Assembly: GCA_025963345.1 (NCBI GenBank)
Contig: JAOPUS010000019.1
Location: forward strand, 1-37,663
Direction of reading: 5' to 3'
DNA: 37,663 nucleotides
From: Blastococcus sp.
GTDB lineage: Bacteria; Actinomycetota; Actinomycetes; Mycobacteriales; Geodermatophilaceae
Shown: piece after piece, positions 1 through 10,513 of the stretch
Layout of the letters: every line of letters begins with the position of its first letter
How positions within the stretch are numbered: the first letter of the stretch is position 1
Notes under the pieces: model-generated
The model's input: only the letters and a program-made list of their open reading frames with translations
Database searches by the model: none
What the model was told of the DNA's origin: nothing
Program-made: the position numbers and the translations under genes

Positions 1-324
1 CGGCGTCCGCAGCCGGAGGGCATCGGGGGTGAGCTGCTCTTCGTGGCCATCGCGCCTGACCACGTGGGACGGGACCGGGCAGCACTCTTCTGCGGGTGGT
101 CGAGGAGCGGTACGCGGAGGCGGGGCAACGCCGCCGCTGCGGCGGCAGGCCGGCGCCGTACTACTGGACGACGCCGGTCGAGCGTGGTCACCCCGTGTGG
201 GCATGGCACAGCCTCACCTGAGCACCCGGACCATCGGCCGCCGCAGGCGCAGCACGCGGGACACATCGCCGCCGAGCTGGAGCGCCAGGAGTCCTTCGGG
301 ACGGGACGACTGCCCGAGATCTGA
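1..324 (+). pseudogene. 3' remnant of an unidentified gene, split across two frames
   Basis: Plausible protein-like text moves between frames: '...GELLFVAIAPDHVG' (frame 1), 'LRVVEERYAEAG...PYYWTTPVERGHPVWAWHSLT*' (frame 3), then 'HIAAELERQESFGTGRLPEI*' (frame 1, stop at 324). No single intact ORF covers it. Confidence 0.4.
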
Positions 325-400
325 GGGCCTCCCTCGCCCGGAAGTCCCTGGCCGGCTCCAAGAGCCGGGCGCAGCGGCCGGGACGGTAGGCGGCACCGCG

Positions 401-664
401 GTGCGGCTGCTGGACGCGCCGCTGACCCACGCCCCGGTGGGAGCAGCCGCTCCAGCGAGGTGCCCGACGGCTTCCGCGGAGCGCACCGCCGGGTCGTGGT
501 CGGATCCGGCCGGGCCGACTTCGAGCGGGCCACGGCCGCTGTCTTCGACTGGCGGGCACAACGCGGTGCCGGACTGCGCGTGCGGGCCCACGGGCCCGGC
601 GAGCGAACCCGGCATGGCTACCGACCTGTACGTGCGGGCCATCCGGCGGGCCGCTCGCGGCTAG
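401..664 (+). pseudogene. DUF1990-like gene remnant (frameshifted, probably internally deleted)
   Basis: 'VRLLDAPLTHAPVGAAA' (frame 2) continues as 'EVPDGFRGAHRRVVVGSGRADFERATAAVFDWRAQRGAGLRVRAHGP' (frame 1), then 'GMATDLYVRAIRRAARG*' (frame 2, stop 662-664). Resembles DUF1990 N- and C-termini with the middle missing. Confidence 0.5.
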
Positions 665-1410
665 ACGTCGCGGCGCTCGAGCAGCACGGCGCCGAGCAGC
701 CAGACCCCGACGGACCAGGCGGCCACCACGCTCATCCCGACCGGCCACGGCGTCGCGACGGCGAGGAAGGCGTCCTCCCCCACCCGCAGCGCCGGCAGCG
801 CCTGCGAGATGCGGGCGGCGAGGTCACCCCCGGCCAGCGCCAGTGCCGGCGGGGCCACGAGGACCAGCGCCGCCCCGACCCCGACCGCACCGGCGGTCGA
901 GCGCAGCACCGCCCCCAGGGCCACCGCGAGAACGCCGACCAGGCCGGCCGCGCCCACCTGCAGCAGCAGCGTCCGGAGGACGTCGTGGTCGCCGGGCTGC
1001 ACGCCGCCGGGAACCGCGGTGAGGGTGCGGGCGGCGAGCGCGCACACCATCGCCAGTACCGCGCTGAGCACCAGGCAGTAGGTGAGGACGACGACCGTCT
1101 TCGCCAGCAGGAGCCGGGTGCGGCGGGGCACCGCGGTGAGCGACACCAGCGCCATGCCCGACGCGAACTCCGTGCTCACCACGAGCACCCCGAGGACGAC
1201 GAGTGCCAACTGCCCGATGCCGAAGCCGGTCAATGCGGTCTGCACCGCAATGTCGGCCCGCGGCGAGGAGTCCGTACCGGCGGCGGCCAGCCAGCCGGAG
1301 GCGCCGACGACCATCACGTAGACCGCGGTGCACCACCACGTCGAGCGGACCGACCACAGCTTGGTCCACTCGCTGCGCAGCACCGCCCGGAAGGGCACCG
1401 TCCGGCTCAC
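661..1410 (-). CDS. ABC-2 type transporter permease
   Basis: 249 aa, about 6 hydrophobic segments, N-terminal 'LRSEWTKLWSVRSTWW' typical of ABC-2 permeases; overlaps the downstream end of the ATPase gene. Confidence 0.85.
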   Translation of the reverse strand: MSRTVPFRAVLRSEWTKLWSVRSTWWCTAVYVMVVGASGWLAAAGTDSSPRADIAVQTALTGFGIGQLALVVLGVLVVSTEFASGMALVSLTAVPRRTRLLLAKTVVVLTYCLVLSAVLAMVCALAARTLTAVPGGVQPGDHDVLRTLLLQVGAAGLVGVLAVALGAVLRSTAGAVGVGAALVLVAPPALALAGGDLAARISQALPALRVGEDAFLAVATPWPVGMSVVAAWSVGVWLLGAVLLERRDV

Positions 1411-2309
1411 GGGGTCACCGCCCGGTACTCGACGTCGTCGTCGGTCAGCGCCAGGTAGGCCGCCTCGAGCGACGCCGTCACCCGGCTCAGTTCGTGCAAC
1501 CGCACATCGGCGACGAAGGCCACGTCGCCCACCTCGGTGAGGTCGAGGCCCTCGATCCGCAGCGCGCCGTCGATCTCGAGCTCGACGCGGCCGCCGGCCC
1601 GCCGGAGGGCGTCGGCCAGCATCGGCCCCTGCGGGGTGCGTACCCGGACGGCGGAGTGCGCCCCGAGCAGCTCCTCCATGGGGACGTCGGCCAGCAGTCG
1701 GCCGCGGCCGAGGACGACGAGGTGGTCGGCGGTGTCCTCCATCTCGCTCATCAGATGGCTGGAGACGAGCACCGTGCGCCCCTCGTCGGCCAGGTCACGC
1801 AGCAGTTCGCGGACCCAGCGGATGCCCTCCGGGTCCAGCCCGTTCACCGGCTCGTCCAGCAGCAGGACGTCGGGGTCACCGAGCAGAGCGGCGGCGATGC
1901 CGAGCCGCTGGCCCATCCCGAGGGAGAAGCCGCGGACCCGGTCGTCGGCGACGGACTCCAGGCCGACCAGCTCGATCACCTCGTCGACGCGCGCGCCGGG
2001 CAGCCCGTTGCTCTGGGCGAGGGCGAGCAGGTGGCGGTAGGCGGTCCGCCCGGGATGCCGGGCGCGCGGGTCGATCAGCGCGCCCACCCGTCGCATCGGG
2101 TGGGCAAGCCGGCGGTAGGGCTGTCCGAGCACCGTCGCCGTCCCGGAGGTGGGCCGCGCGAGCCCGAGGACGCAGCGCATCGTCGTCGTCTTGCCCGAGC
2201 CGTTGGGTCCGAGGAAGCCGGTGACCCGGCCCGGGTGGACGGTGACGGTGAGGTCGTCGACGGCGACGCGGGTGCCGTACTCCTTGGTCAGGCCCGTGAG
2301 TTCGATCAC
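1407..2309 (-). CDS. ABC transporter ATP-binding protein
   Basis: Walker A 'GPNGSGKTT', signature 'FSLGMGQRLGIA', Walker B 'VLLLDEPVNGLD'. Likely GTG start at 2309 ('VIELTGLTKEYG'); the longer ORF upstream is not homologous. Confidence 0.9.
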   Translation of the reverse strand: MIELTGLTKEYGTRVAVDDLTVTVHPGRVTGFLGPNGSGKTTTMRCVLGLARPTSGTATVLGQPYRRLAHPMRRVGALIDPRARHPGRTAYRHLLALAQSNGLPGARVDEVIELVGLESVADDRVRGFSLGMGQRLGIAAALLGDPDVLLLDEPVNGLDPEGIRWVRELLRDLADEGRTVLVSSHLMSEMEDTADHLVVLGRGRLLADVPMEELLGAHSAVRVRTPQGPMLADALRRAGGRVELEIDGALRIEGLDLTEVGDVAFVADVRLHELSRVTASLEAAYLALTDDDVEYRAVTP

Positions 2310-2358
2310 CGGGTCAGCATGGCCACCTGCACGTTTCGGGTGTGCGAGGCGCGCCTCC

Positions 2359-3180
2359 TCACTTCTCCGCGCCGGCCGCCGCCCGCTCCTGCTCGAGGAG
2401 CTCCTTGCTCCGGACCAGCCGCAGGAAGGTGACCACGAACAGGCCGCCCACCACGTTGAGCAGCACCGTGTACCAGAACCACGCGAGCCAGTCGCCGTAG
2501 CCGAACGGGGCACCGGCGTGCAGTGCCCCGAAGATGATCAGCGAGTCCAGGATCGAGTGGAACAGCACGAGCCCGGCGAGGAGGAACGCGCCGGCGACCG
2601 CGGCCGCCACCTTCCCCGTCTCGGAGTCCGCGCCGTGCTGCATGCGGGTCATGAGGGTGATGAAGCTGCCTGCCAGCAGAGCCAGGCAGATCGACCGCAG
2701 GTCGAGGGGGGCGTCGACGAAGGTGGTGGCGGACTCGACGGCGGTCGCTCCGAGGTCGGGCAGCGCGTGCACGACCAGCCACATGACCAGCCAGCCGCCG
2801 ACGAGGTTGCCCACCAGCGTGCCGGCCCAGAGCTTGGCCAGCTGGCCAATGCCGGCCCGGCGGGCGACCACCGCGGTGACGGGCACCAGGAAGCCCTCGG
2901 TGAACAGCTCGCTGCGGGCCAGCAGCAGCGCGATGAAGCCGATGCTGAACGCGAGCCCGGCCAGCAGATGGCTGCCGGTCTCGGCATAGACGGCCAGCAG
3001 CGCCACCACCCCGGTCGCCACCTCGAGCCCACCGGCCAGACCCGTGGTGAGCACCTCACGCCAGGTGCGGTGCAGCCGCTGGGCGCCCTGGCTCACGATC
3101 CGGTCGAACGCCTCGGCGAGCTCGTCCTCCACCGGGCCGTCGGTCTCGCCCAGCTCCGTGCGCGTCCGGTTCACCAGCAC
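2359..3180 (-). CDS. Formate/nitrite transporter (FNT) family membrane protein
   Basis: About 270 aa with several TM segments; 'LFTEGFLVPVTAV', 'LWAGTLVGNLVGG', 'WFWYTVLLNVVGG' typical of YfdC-like FNT proteins. Start GTG 3180 or 3174. Confidence 0.8.
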   Translation of the reverse strand: MLVNRTRTELGETDGPVEDELAEAFDRIVSQGAQRLHRTWREVLTTGLAGGLEVATGVVALLAVYAETGSHLLAGLAFSIGFIALLLARSELFTEGFLVPVTAVVARRAGIGQLAKLWAGTLVGNLVGGWLVMWLVVHALPDLGATAVESATTFVDAPLDLRSICLALLAGSFITLMTRMQHGADSETGKVAAAVAGAFLLAGLVLFHSILDSLIIFGALHAGAPFGYGDWLAWFWYTVLLNVVGGLFVVTFLRLVRSKELLEQERAAAGAEK

Positions 3181-3287
3181 TCCTCCACGACGGCCTCCGC
3201 AGGCCCGGAGGATCCGCGGGTGCGAACGGTGCCACCTACCCGCGCCGGGGCGCTTTGCACGCCGACTTCCGGCGTGTGGGAGTGAGC

Positions 3288-3311
3288 GGTTTGTGCCGGC
3301 CCAGACGGGTA
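3288..3311 (+). promoter_or_regulatory. Candidate SigB/SigF-type (general stress) promoter of catalase
   Basis: GGTTT (3288-3292), 14 nt, GGGTA (3307-3311); about 43 bp before the ATG at 3354. Matches the actinobacterial GTTT-N14-17-GGGTA consensus. Confidence 0.5.
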
Positions 3312-3353
3312 GCGCGACCGGGGAGTGCAGGATCCGACCGTCAGGAGAGCCAC

Positions 3354-5468
3354 ATGCCCCCCGCACGCAAGTCCGACCAGTCCGCGCCGCGCACCGTGAG
3401 CCCCACCGGCGTCGGCTACGAGGGCGCCAAGGACGGCCGCGACCCCCGAGGGCAGGCCGGCGACAAGCTGACCACGCCGAACGGGGTGCGCATCCCCGAC
3501 AGCGACCACTCGCTGAAGGCCGGGCCGCGGGGTCCGGTCCTCCTCGAGGACTTCCACCTGCGCGAGAAGATCATGCACTTCGATCACGAGCGGATCCCCG
3601 AGCGCGTGGTGCACGCCCGCGGCGCCGGCGCGCACGGCGTCTTCACGGCGAACGGCGCCGCGGCGAAGGTCACGCGGGCCGCCGTCCTGGCCGAGAAGGG
3701 CCTCGAGACGCCGGTCTTCGTTCGCTTCTCGACGGTGCTGGGCTCGCGCGGCTCGGCCGACACCGTCCGGGACACCCGCGGATTCGCGACGAAGTTCTAC
3801 ACCAAGGAAGGCACCTGGGACCTGGTCGGCAACAACATGCCGGTCTTCTTCATCCAGGACGCCATCAAGGTCCCCGACATCCTCCACGCCGCCAAGCCGC
3901 ACCCCGACCGGGAGATCCCGCAGGCGCAGTCGGCGCACGACACCTTCTGGGACTTCGTCACCCTCCACACCGAGGCCACCCACCACACGATCTGGAACAT
4001 GAGCGACCGGGGCATCCCGCGTAGCTACCGGACCATGGAGGGCTTCGGCGTCCACACCTTCCGGCTCGTCAATGCCGACCGCGAGACCGTTCTGGTCAAG
4101 TTCCACTGGAAGCCGAAGCTCGGCGTGCACTCCCTCACCTGGGAGGAGGCGCAGATCGCCGCCGGCGTCGACCCCGACTTCCACCGCCGCGACCTCTACG
4201 ACGCCATCGAGAACGGCGCCTTCCCCGAGTGGGAGCTGGGCATCCAGATCTTCCCCGACACCCCCGAGGAGACCTTCGAGGGCATCGACCTGCTCGACCC
4301 CACCAAGATCGTGCCGGAGGAGCTCGCTCCGGTGCAGCCGATCGGCACGCTGGTGCTCAACGGCAACCCGACCAACTTCTTCGCCGAGACCGAACAGGTC
4401 GCGTTCCACACCGGTCACCTGGTGCCGGGCATCGAGGGCACCAACGACCCGCTGCTCCAGGGCCGCAACTTCTCCTACCTCGACACCCAGCTGACCCGGC
4501 TCGCGGGGCCGAACTTCACCCAGATCCCGATCAACCGGCCGCACGCTCCCGTCAACGACAACACCCGGGACGGCTTCCACCAGCAGGCTGTGCACACCGG
4601 GCAGGCGCCGTACACGCCCAACAGCGTCGACGACGGCGTCCCGTTCCCGTCGGACTGGGCCGAGGACGGCTACGTCAATGTGCCCCGGCACGTCGAGGGG
4701 GACGTCGTCCGCGCGGCGCCATCGTCCTTCGACGACCACTTCTCGCAGCCGGCGCTGTTCTACGCCAGCCTGACCAGCATCGAGCAGCAGCACGTCATCG
4801 ACGCCTACACCTTCGAGCTCGGCAAGTGCTACGAGCAGGGCATCAAGGAGCGCGCCCTGACCGTGCTCGCGAAGATCGACGAGAACCTCTGCACCCAGGT
4901 CGCCCTCGGACTCGGTCTGCCGGTCCCGGCTCCGGAACCGGTCGACCACCTGGCGGAGTCCCCCGCGCTGCGTCAGATCAAGCCCACGCCCTTCCCGATC
5001 GCCGGCCGCATCGTCGGCGTGGTGGCCGGGCCGGGCGCCGACCTCGAGGGAATCGCCACGCTGCGAACCGCACTGGAGGCCGAGGGCGCCCTACTGCGGG
5101 TCATCGCCCCGCAGGGCGGCCAGCTGGTCAAGGGCAAGACCGTTGAGATCGTCGAGCGGACCTTCGCCACCGGCCGCTCGATCGAGTTCGACGCGATCGT
5201 CGTCGCCGACGGAGCCCCCAAGAACGGCGACTTCCGAGCGGTCGTGATGCTGCAGGAGATGTTCCGGCACCTGAAGGCCGTCGGAGCCTGGGGTGACGGT
5301 GTCGAGGTGCTCGCGACCGCCGGGATCGACCCGGAGGCGCCGGGCGTGCTCACCGGCAAGAGCGCGAGCGCGAAACTGGCCACCGGGCTGATCGCCGCGC
5401 TGGGCATGCACCGGGCCTGGGACCGCACCCCGCTGGTGGCCGCCTCCATGGTGCCGCCCGCGGTCTGA
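3354..5468 (+). CDS. katE: Large-subunit (clade II) catalase with C-terminal GATase1-like domain
   Basis: 704 aa; 'FDHERIPERVVHARGAGAHGVF', 'VRFSTVLGSRGSADTVRDTRGFATKFYT', C-terminal 'GRIVGVVAGPGADLEGIATLRTALEAEGALLRVIAP'. AGGAG RBS before ATG 3354. Confidence 0.96.
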   Translation: MPPARKSDQSAPRTVSPTGVGYEGAKDGRDPRGQAGDKLTTPNGVRIPDSDHSLKAGPRGPVLLEDFHLREKIMHFDHERIPERVVHARGAGAHGVFTANGAAAKVTRAAVLAEKGLETPVFVRFSTVLGSRGSADTVRDTRGFATKFYTKEGTWDLVGNNMPVFFIQDAIKVPDILHAAKPHPDREIPQAQSAHDTFWDFVTLHTEATHHTIWNMSDRGIPRSYRTMEGFGVHTFRLVNADRETVLVKFHWKPKLGVHSLTWEEAQIAAGVDPDFHRRDLYDAIENGAFPEWELGIQIFPDTPEETFEGIDLLDPTKIVPEELAPVQPIGTLVLNGNPTNFFAETEQVAFHTGHLVPGIEGTNDPLLQGRNFSYLDTQLTRLAGPNFTQIPINRPHAPVNDNTRDGFHQQAVHTGQAPYTPNSVDDGVPFPSDWAEDGYVNVPRHVEGDVVRAAPSSFDDHFSQPALFYASLTSIEQQHVIDAYTFELGKCYEQGIKERALTVLAKIDENLCTQVALGLGLPVPAPEPVDHLAESPALRQIKPTPFPIAGRIVGVVAGPGADLEGIATLRTALEAEGALLRVIAPQGGQLVKGKTVEIVERTFATGRSIEFDAIVVADGAPKNGDFRAVVMLQEMFRHLKAVGAWGDGVEVLATAGIDPEAPGVLTGKSASAKLATGLIAALGMHRAWDRTPLVAASMVPPAV

Positions 5469-5484
5469 GCCGTTCGCACGACGC

Positions 5485-5517
5485 GGGGCCGGATCCGCAG
5501 TTCGCGGGCCCGGCCCC
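5485..5517 (+). terminator. Candidate terminator after katE
   Basis: ggggccgg (5485-5492) / ccggcccc (5510-5517) inverted repeat just after the katE stop. Confidence 0.5.
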
Positions 5518-5524
5518 CGGTCGT

Positions 5525-6121
5525 TCAGCCACCGGGCGGCGGTGGGTAGTGGCCGGGCGGCGGCGGCAGAGGCGGCGCGTACCGACCGGAGGCCTGCGGC
5601 GGTGGCGCGTACTGGCCTTGCCACGGTGCCGACGGCGGCCCCAGGGACCCCGGAGCCGCGACCGGCTGGTCGTCGACGAACGGGATCTTGACGATGTACT
5701 GCTGGTAGAGCTTGACGCCGTCCTCCACCGACAGGTGGCCGAACTGCATGAGACCGGACAGGCCCTCCAGCTCGGTGTTCGCGGCCTCGGCGCTGCTCAG
5801 CCGAGCGACGTCGTCGTTGGCCTTGCCGAGGTTGGTCAACAGGGCGGCGCCGACCGAGACCAGAAGGGTCAGCAGGCAGAGCGTCCGCCAGACGTAGCTG
5901 TCACTTCGCAGACCCAGGCTGTTCTGGATCGATTGAGCAAAGGGTTCGCCCCCCAGGGCGGGACCGGCCGTGAAGAGTGCGGCCAGCGAGCTGAACACGA
6001 CCGTGATGGTGGCCCGGCGGCGCGTGCGTGGCCGGCGGTCGCGGAGGAATGCCTGGATCGACGCGCGGCGCGCCTCGATCCGCCACAGCAGGTCCCGCCG
6101 CTGAGCGTCGTCCTCGGCCAT
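5525..6121 (-). CDS. Membrane protein with proline-rich C-terminal tail, unknown function
   Basis: 198 aa; two TM segments and tail 'APPPQASGRYAPPLPPPPGHYPPPPGG'; ATG at 6121. Confidence 0.7.
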   Translation of the reverse strand: MAEDDAQRRDLLWRIEARRASIQAFLRDRRPRTRRRATITVVFSSLAALFTAGPALGGEPFAQSIQNSLGLRSDSYVWRTLCLLTLLVSVGAALLTNLGKANDDVARLSSAEAANTELEGLSGLMQFGHLSVEDGVKLYQQYIVKIPFVDDQPVAAPGSLGPPSAPWQGQYAPPPQASGRYAPPLPPPPGHYPPPPGG

Positions 6122-6228
6122 GGCCGTCTCCCCCCAGGAGCATCGAGCACTCACCGGGAGGGTAGCGACGACAGACCCTTGCGGACCGATTCGCGACCGC
6201 GCTGCGGCCACGACCGGGCCTCCCGTCC

Positions 6229-6302
6229 AGTTGATCATCGTCCACGTGTCCGATGAGTCGGCGAGTCCGCCCGTGTCGCGTGCACGCAGACGATGATCAA
6301 CT
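6229..6302. repeat. 14-bp perfect inverted repeat
   Basis: agttgatcatcgtc (6229-6242) and its exact reverse complement gacgatgatcaact (6289-6302), 46-nt spacer, intergenic. Confidence 0.85.
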
Positions 6303-6324
6303 CCGGGGTCCGGGCCAGGCGGGC

Positions 6325-7071
6325 TCAGGCAGCCGCCCCGCTCGGCCCGAACCGCTCGACCCGGATGTCGTGCGCCGGCACCCCCATGCCCGTCAGCAGC
6401 TGGCTGGCCGCCTCCGCGAAGGACGTCGACCCGCACACGTACGCGGTCCGACCGGGCTCCCAGAGCGGCACGATCTCGGCCGCGGTGAGGCGGCCGGCGG
6501 GCCGGCTGCCGTGCTCCTCCCGGGTCAGCACGACGAGGGCTCCGGCGTGCATGAGTTCCTCGGCGTACGGCAGCTCCGCGAGGGTCCGGCTCGAGACGGC
6601 GATGCGCAGCAGGTCGCTGCGGCCCAGCGCCCGGGCCTGCCGCAGCATCGCGATGAAGGGGACGACGCCGAAGCCGCCGGCCAGCAGCAGCGCCGGGGTC
6701 TCGCCGTCCCAGACGAACCAGCCGCCGATCGGCCCCCGCACCTCCAGTTCGTCGCCGGGCTCCGCGACGTCGGCCAGGTAGGTGGAGACCTCGCCGTCGT
6801 CCAGCCGCTCGATGAACAGCTCGACCAGGGGGTCCCCGGGAGCCGACGCCACCGAGTACGAGCGCTGCGCGGTGTAGCCGTCCTCGGCGGTCAGCCGGAC
6901 GACGTAGTGCTGCCCGGGCAGGTGGTCCACGCGGTCGTGCACGTCCAGGCGAAGTTCGACCGCGCGCTGGATCGGCCGTCGCACACCCGCGACCGTCGCC
7001 GTCCGCCATCCACCGGTCGGCGCGTCGACGACCCCGGGACCGAGCACGTCGAGAGCAGGGTCCTCCGTCAC
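6325..7071 (-). CDS. FAD/NAD-binding oxidoreductase (ferredoxin-NADP reductase-like)
   Basis: 'RSYSVASAP' FAD motif, 'LLLAGGFGVVPFIAMLR' NAD motif, 'AYVCGSTSFAEAASQLL'; GTG start 7071. Confidence 0.88.
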   Translation of the reverse strand: MTEDPALDVLGPGVVDAPTGGWRTATVAGVRRPIQRAVELRLDVHDRVDHLPGQHYVVRLTAEDGYTAQRSYSVASAPGDPLVELFIERLDDGEVSTYLADVAEPGDELEVRGPIGGWFVWDGETPALLLAGGFGVVPFIAMLRQARALGRSDLLRIAVSSRTLAELPYAEELMHAGALVVLTREEHGSRPAGRLTAAEIVPLWEPGRTAYVCGSTSFAEAASQLLTGMGVPAHDIRVERFGPSGAAA

Positions 7072-7075
7072 GGGC

Positions 7076-7684
7076 TCAGTCGCCCTGGTAGCGCTGCTGA
7101 CGCCACGGGTCGCCCAGGTCGTGGTAGCCGTTCTGCTCCCAGAAGCCGGGCTGGTCGCGCGTCATGAGGGTCAGCTTGGTGACCCACTTCGCGCTCTTCC
7201 AGAAGTAGAGGTGCGGCACCAGCAGCCGGACCGGGCCGCCGTGCTCGATCGGCAGCGGCTTGCCGTCGAACTCCCACACCACCCAGGCCTTCCCCCCGGT
7301 GACGTGCTCGAGGGGCAGATTCGTCGTGTAGCCGGTCGTGGACGTCGCCATGACGAAGTGCGCCTCGGCGGTGGGGCGGGCGGCCTCCAGCAGCGTGTCG
7401 ACGCTGACGCCCGCGAACTGGGTGTCGAACTTCGACCACGTGGTGACGCAGTGGATGTCGCCGCGGTACTCCGATCGAGGGAGTCGGTGCGCCTCGTCCC
7501 AGGTCCAGGTGGTCGGCGTCTCGACCCGGCCGTCGACGGTGATGCTCCACGTCTCGGGGGTGATCCGCGGCGTCGGCTCGGCGGTCAGGACGGGCCAGTC
7601 GGCCCCGACGTCGTACTGACCAGGCGGTAGCCGCGGGTCGCGATCACGCCGCCGGCCGAAGAATCCTCGCGTGGGTGTGGGCAT
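7076..7684 (-). CDS. Sulfite oxidase-like molybdopterin-dependent oxidoreductase
   Basis: 'GDIHCVTTWSKFDTQFAGV' (Mo-binding Cys), 'GGPVRLLVPHLYFWKSAKWV'; ATG 7684. Confidence 0.92.
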   Translation of the reverse strand: MPTPTRGFFGRRRDRDPRLPPGQYDVGADWPVLTAEPTPRITPETWSITVDGRVETPTTWTWDEAHRLPRSEYRGDIHCVTTWSKFDTQFAGVSVDTLLEAARPTAEAHFVMATSTTGYTTNLPLEHVTGGKAWVVWEFDGKPLPIEHGGPVRLLVPHLYFWKSAKWVTKLTLMTRDQPGFWEQNGYHDLGDPWRQQRYQGD

Positions 7685-7843
7685 GTCGTCGTCCTCCCCC
7701 GTAGCGGGGCGCGGCAACCCAGCCCCCGGGCCGCGCAACGATCGACCCTAACGGCCTGACCTGCGGTGAGGGCACCCTTACATGAGCTGAGTCACGCCGT
7801 GTTGATCTGGCCGCAACACTTCGTTGGACCTAGCTTTGACCTC

Positions 7844-8548
7844 GTGGTGACGGTTACGGATTCGGTCCAGCGCAGGACCCCGAAGGTGGCGAAGACGAAC
7901 TCGGTCTTCAAGAAGGTCGTCATGGCGGTCAGCGGCATCATCATGCTGCTGTTCCTGATCGCGCACATGATCGGCAACCTGCACGTCTTCCAGGGCGCGG
8001 AGTCGTTCAACGACTACTCCGAATGGCTCCGCAGCTTCGGCGAGCCGGCCCTGCCGCCCCGCACGCTGCTGACCGTCATCGAGATCGTCCTGGTCGTGTC
8101 GGTGCTCGCACACATGTGGGCGGCGATCGCGCTGTGGCGTCAGGCCAAGCGCGCCCGGCCGGAGAGGTACGTCACCAAGAAGTCGGTGGTCCAGACCTAC
8201 GCCTCGCGCACGATGCGCTGGGGCGGCGTGATCATCGGGCTCTTCATCGTCTACCACCTCCTCGACCTCACGTTCGGTGCCGCCAACCCCGCCGGCACCG
8301 ACGCCACGCCGTACGACCGCCTGGTCGCCAGCTTCCAGAACCCGATCGCCACCACCGTCTACGTGGTCGCGCTGGTCCTGCTGGGGATGCACCTGCGGCA
8401 CGGGATCTGGAGCGCCACCCAGACGCTCGGCCAGAGCAACCGACGCCGGGAGCGCACGGTCAACGCCTTCGCGGTCGCTTTCGCGACCCTGCTCATCGCC
8501 GGGTACCTCGTCGTACCGGCGGCCGTCGTCCTCGGGCTCGTGGACTAA
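7844..8548 (+). CDS. sdhC: Succinate dehydrogenase/fumarate reductase cytochrome b subunit
   Basis: 5-TM protein with conserved His ('AHMIGNLHVFQG', 'VIIGLFIVYHLLDL', 'GMHLRHGIWSATQTLG'), next to sdhA and sdhB. Confidence 0.93.
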   Translation: MVTVTDSVQRRTPKVAKTNSVFKKVVMAVSGIIMLLFLIAHMIGNLHVFQGAESFNDYSEWLRSFGEPALPPRTLLTVIEIVLVVSVLAHMWAAIALWRQAKRARPERYVTKKSVVQTYASRTMRWGGVIIGLFIVYHLLDLTFGAANPAGTDATPYDRLVASFQNPIATTVYVVALVLLGMHLRHGIWSATQTLGQSNRRRERTVNAFAVAFATLLIAGYLVVPAAVVLGLVD

Positions 8549-8566
8549 GGACAGGAACGCCCACTC

Positions 8567-10509
<1,943 letters not shown>

Positions 10510-10513
<4 letters not shown>

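Noticed and set aside
460-1458. 332-aa plus-strand ORF opposite the ABC permease
   Set aside because: Only the first ~60 residues look protein-like (DUF1990 remnant); the rest is antisense to the permease.
2345-2356. 12-bp palindrome gaggcgcgcctc between ABC and FNT genes
   Set aside because: Short, GC-only and without a loop; expected by chance at this GC content.
3171-4949. 592-aa minus-strand ORF opposite katE
   Set aside because: Antisense artefact; the plus-strand catalase is unmistakable.
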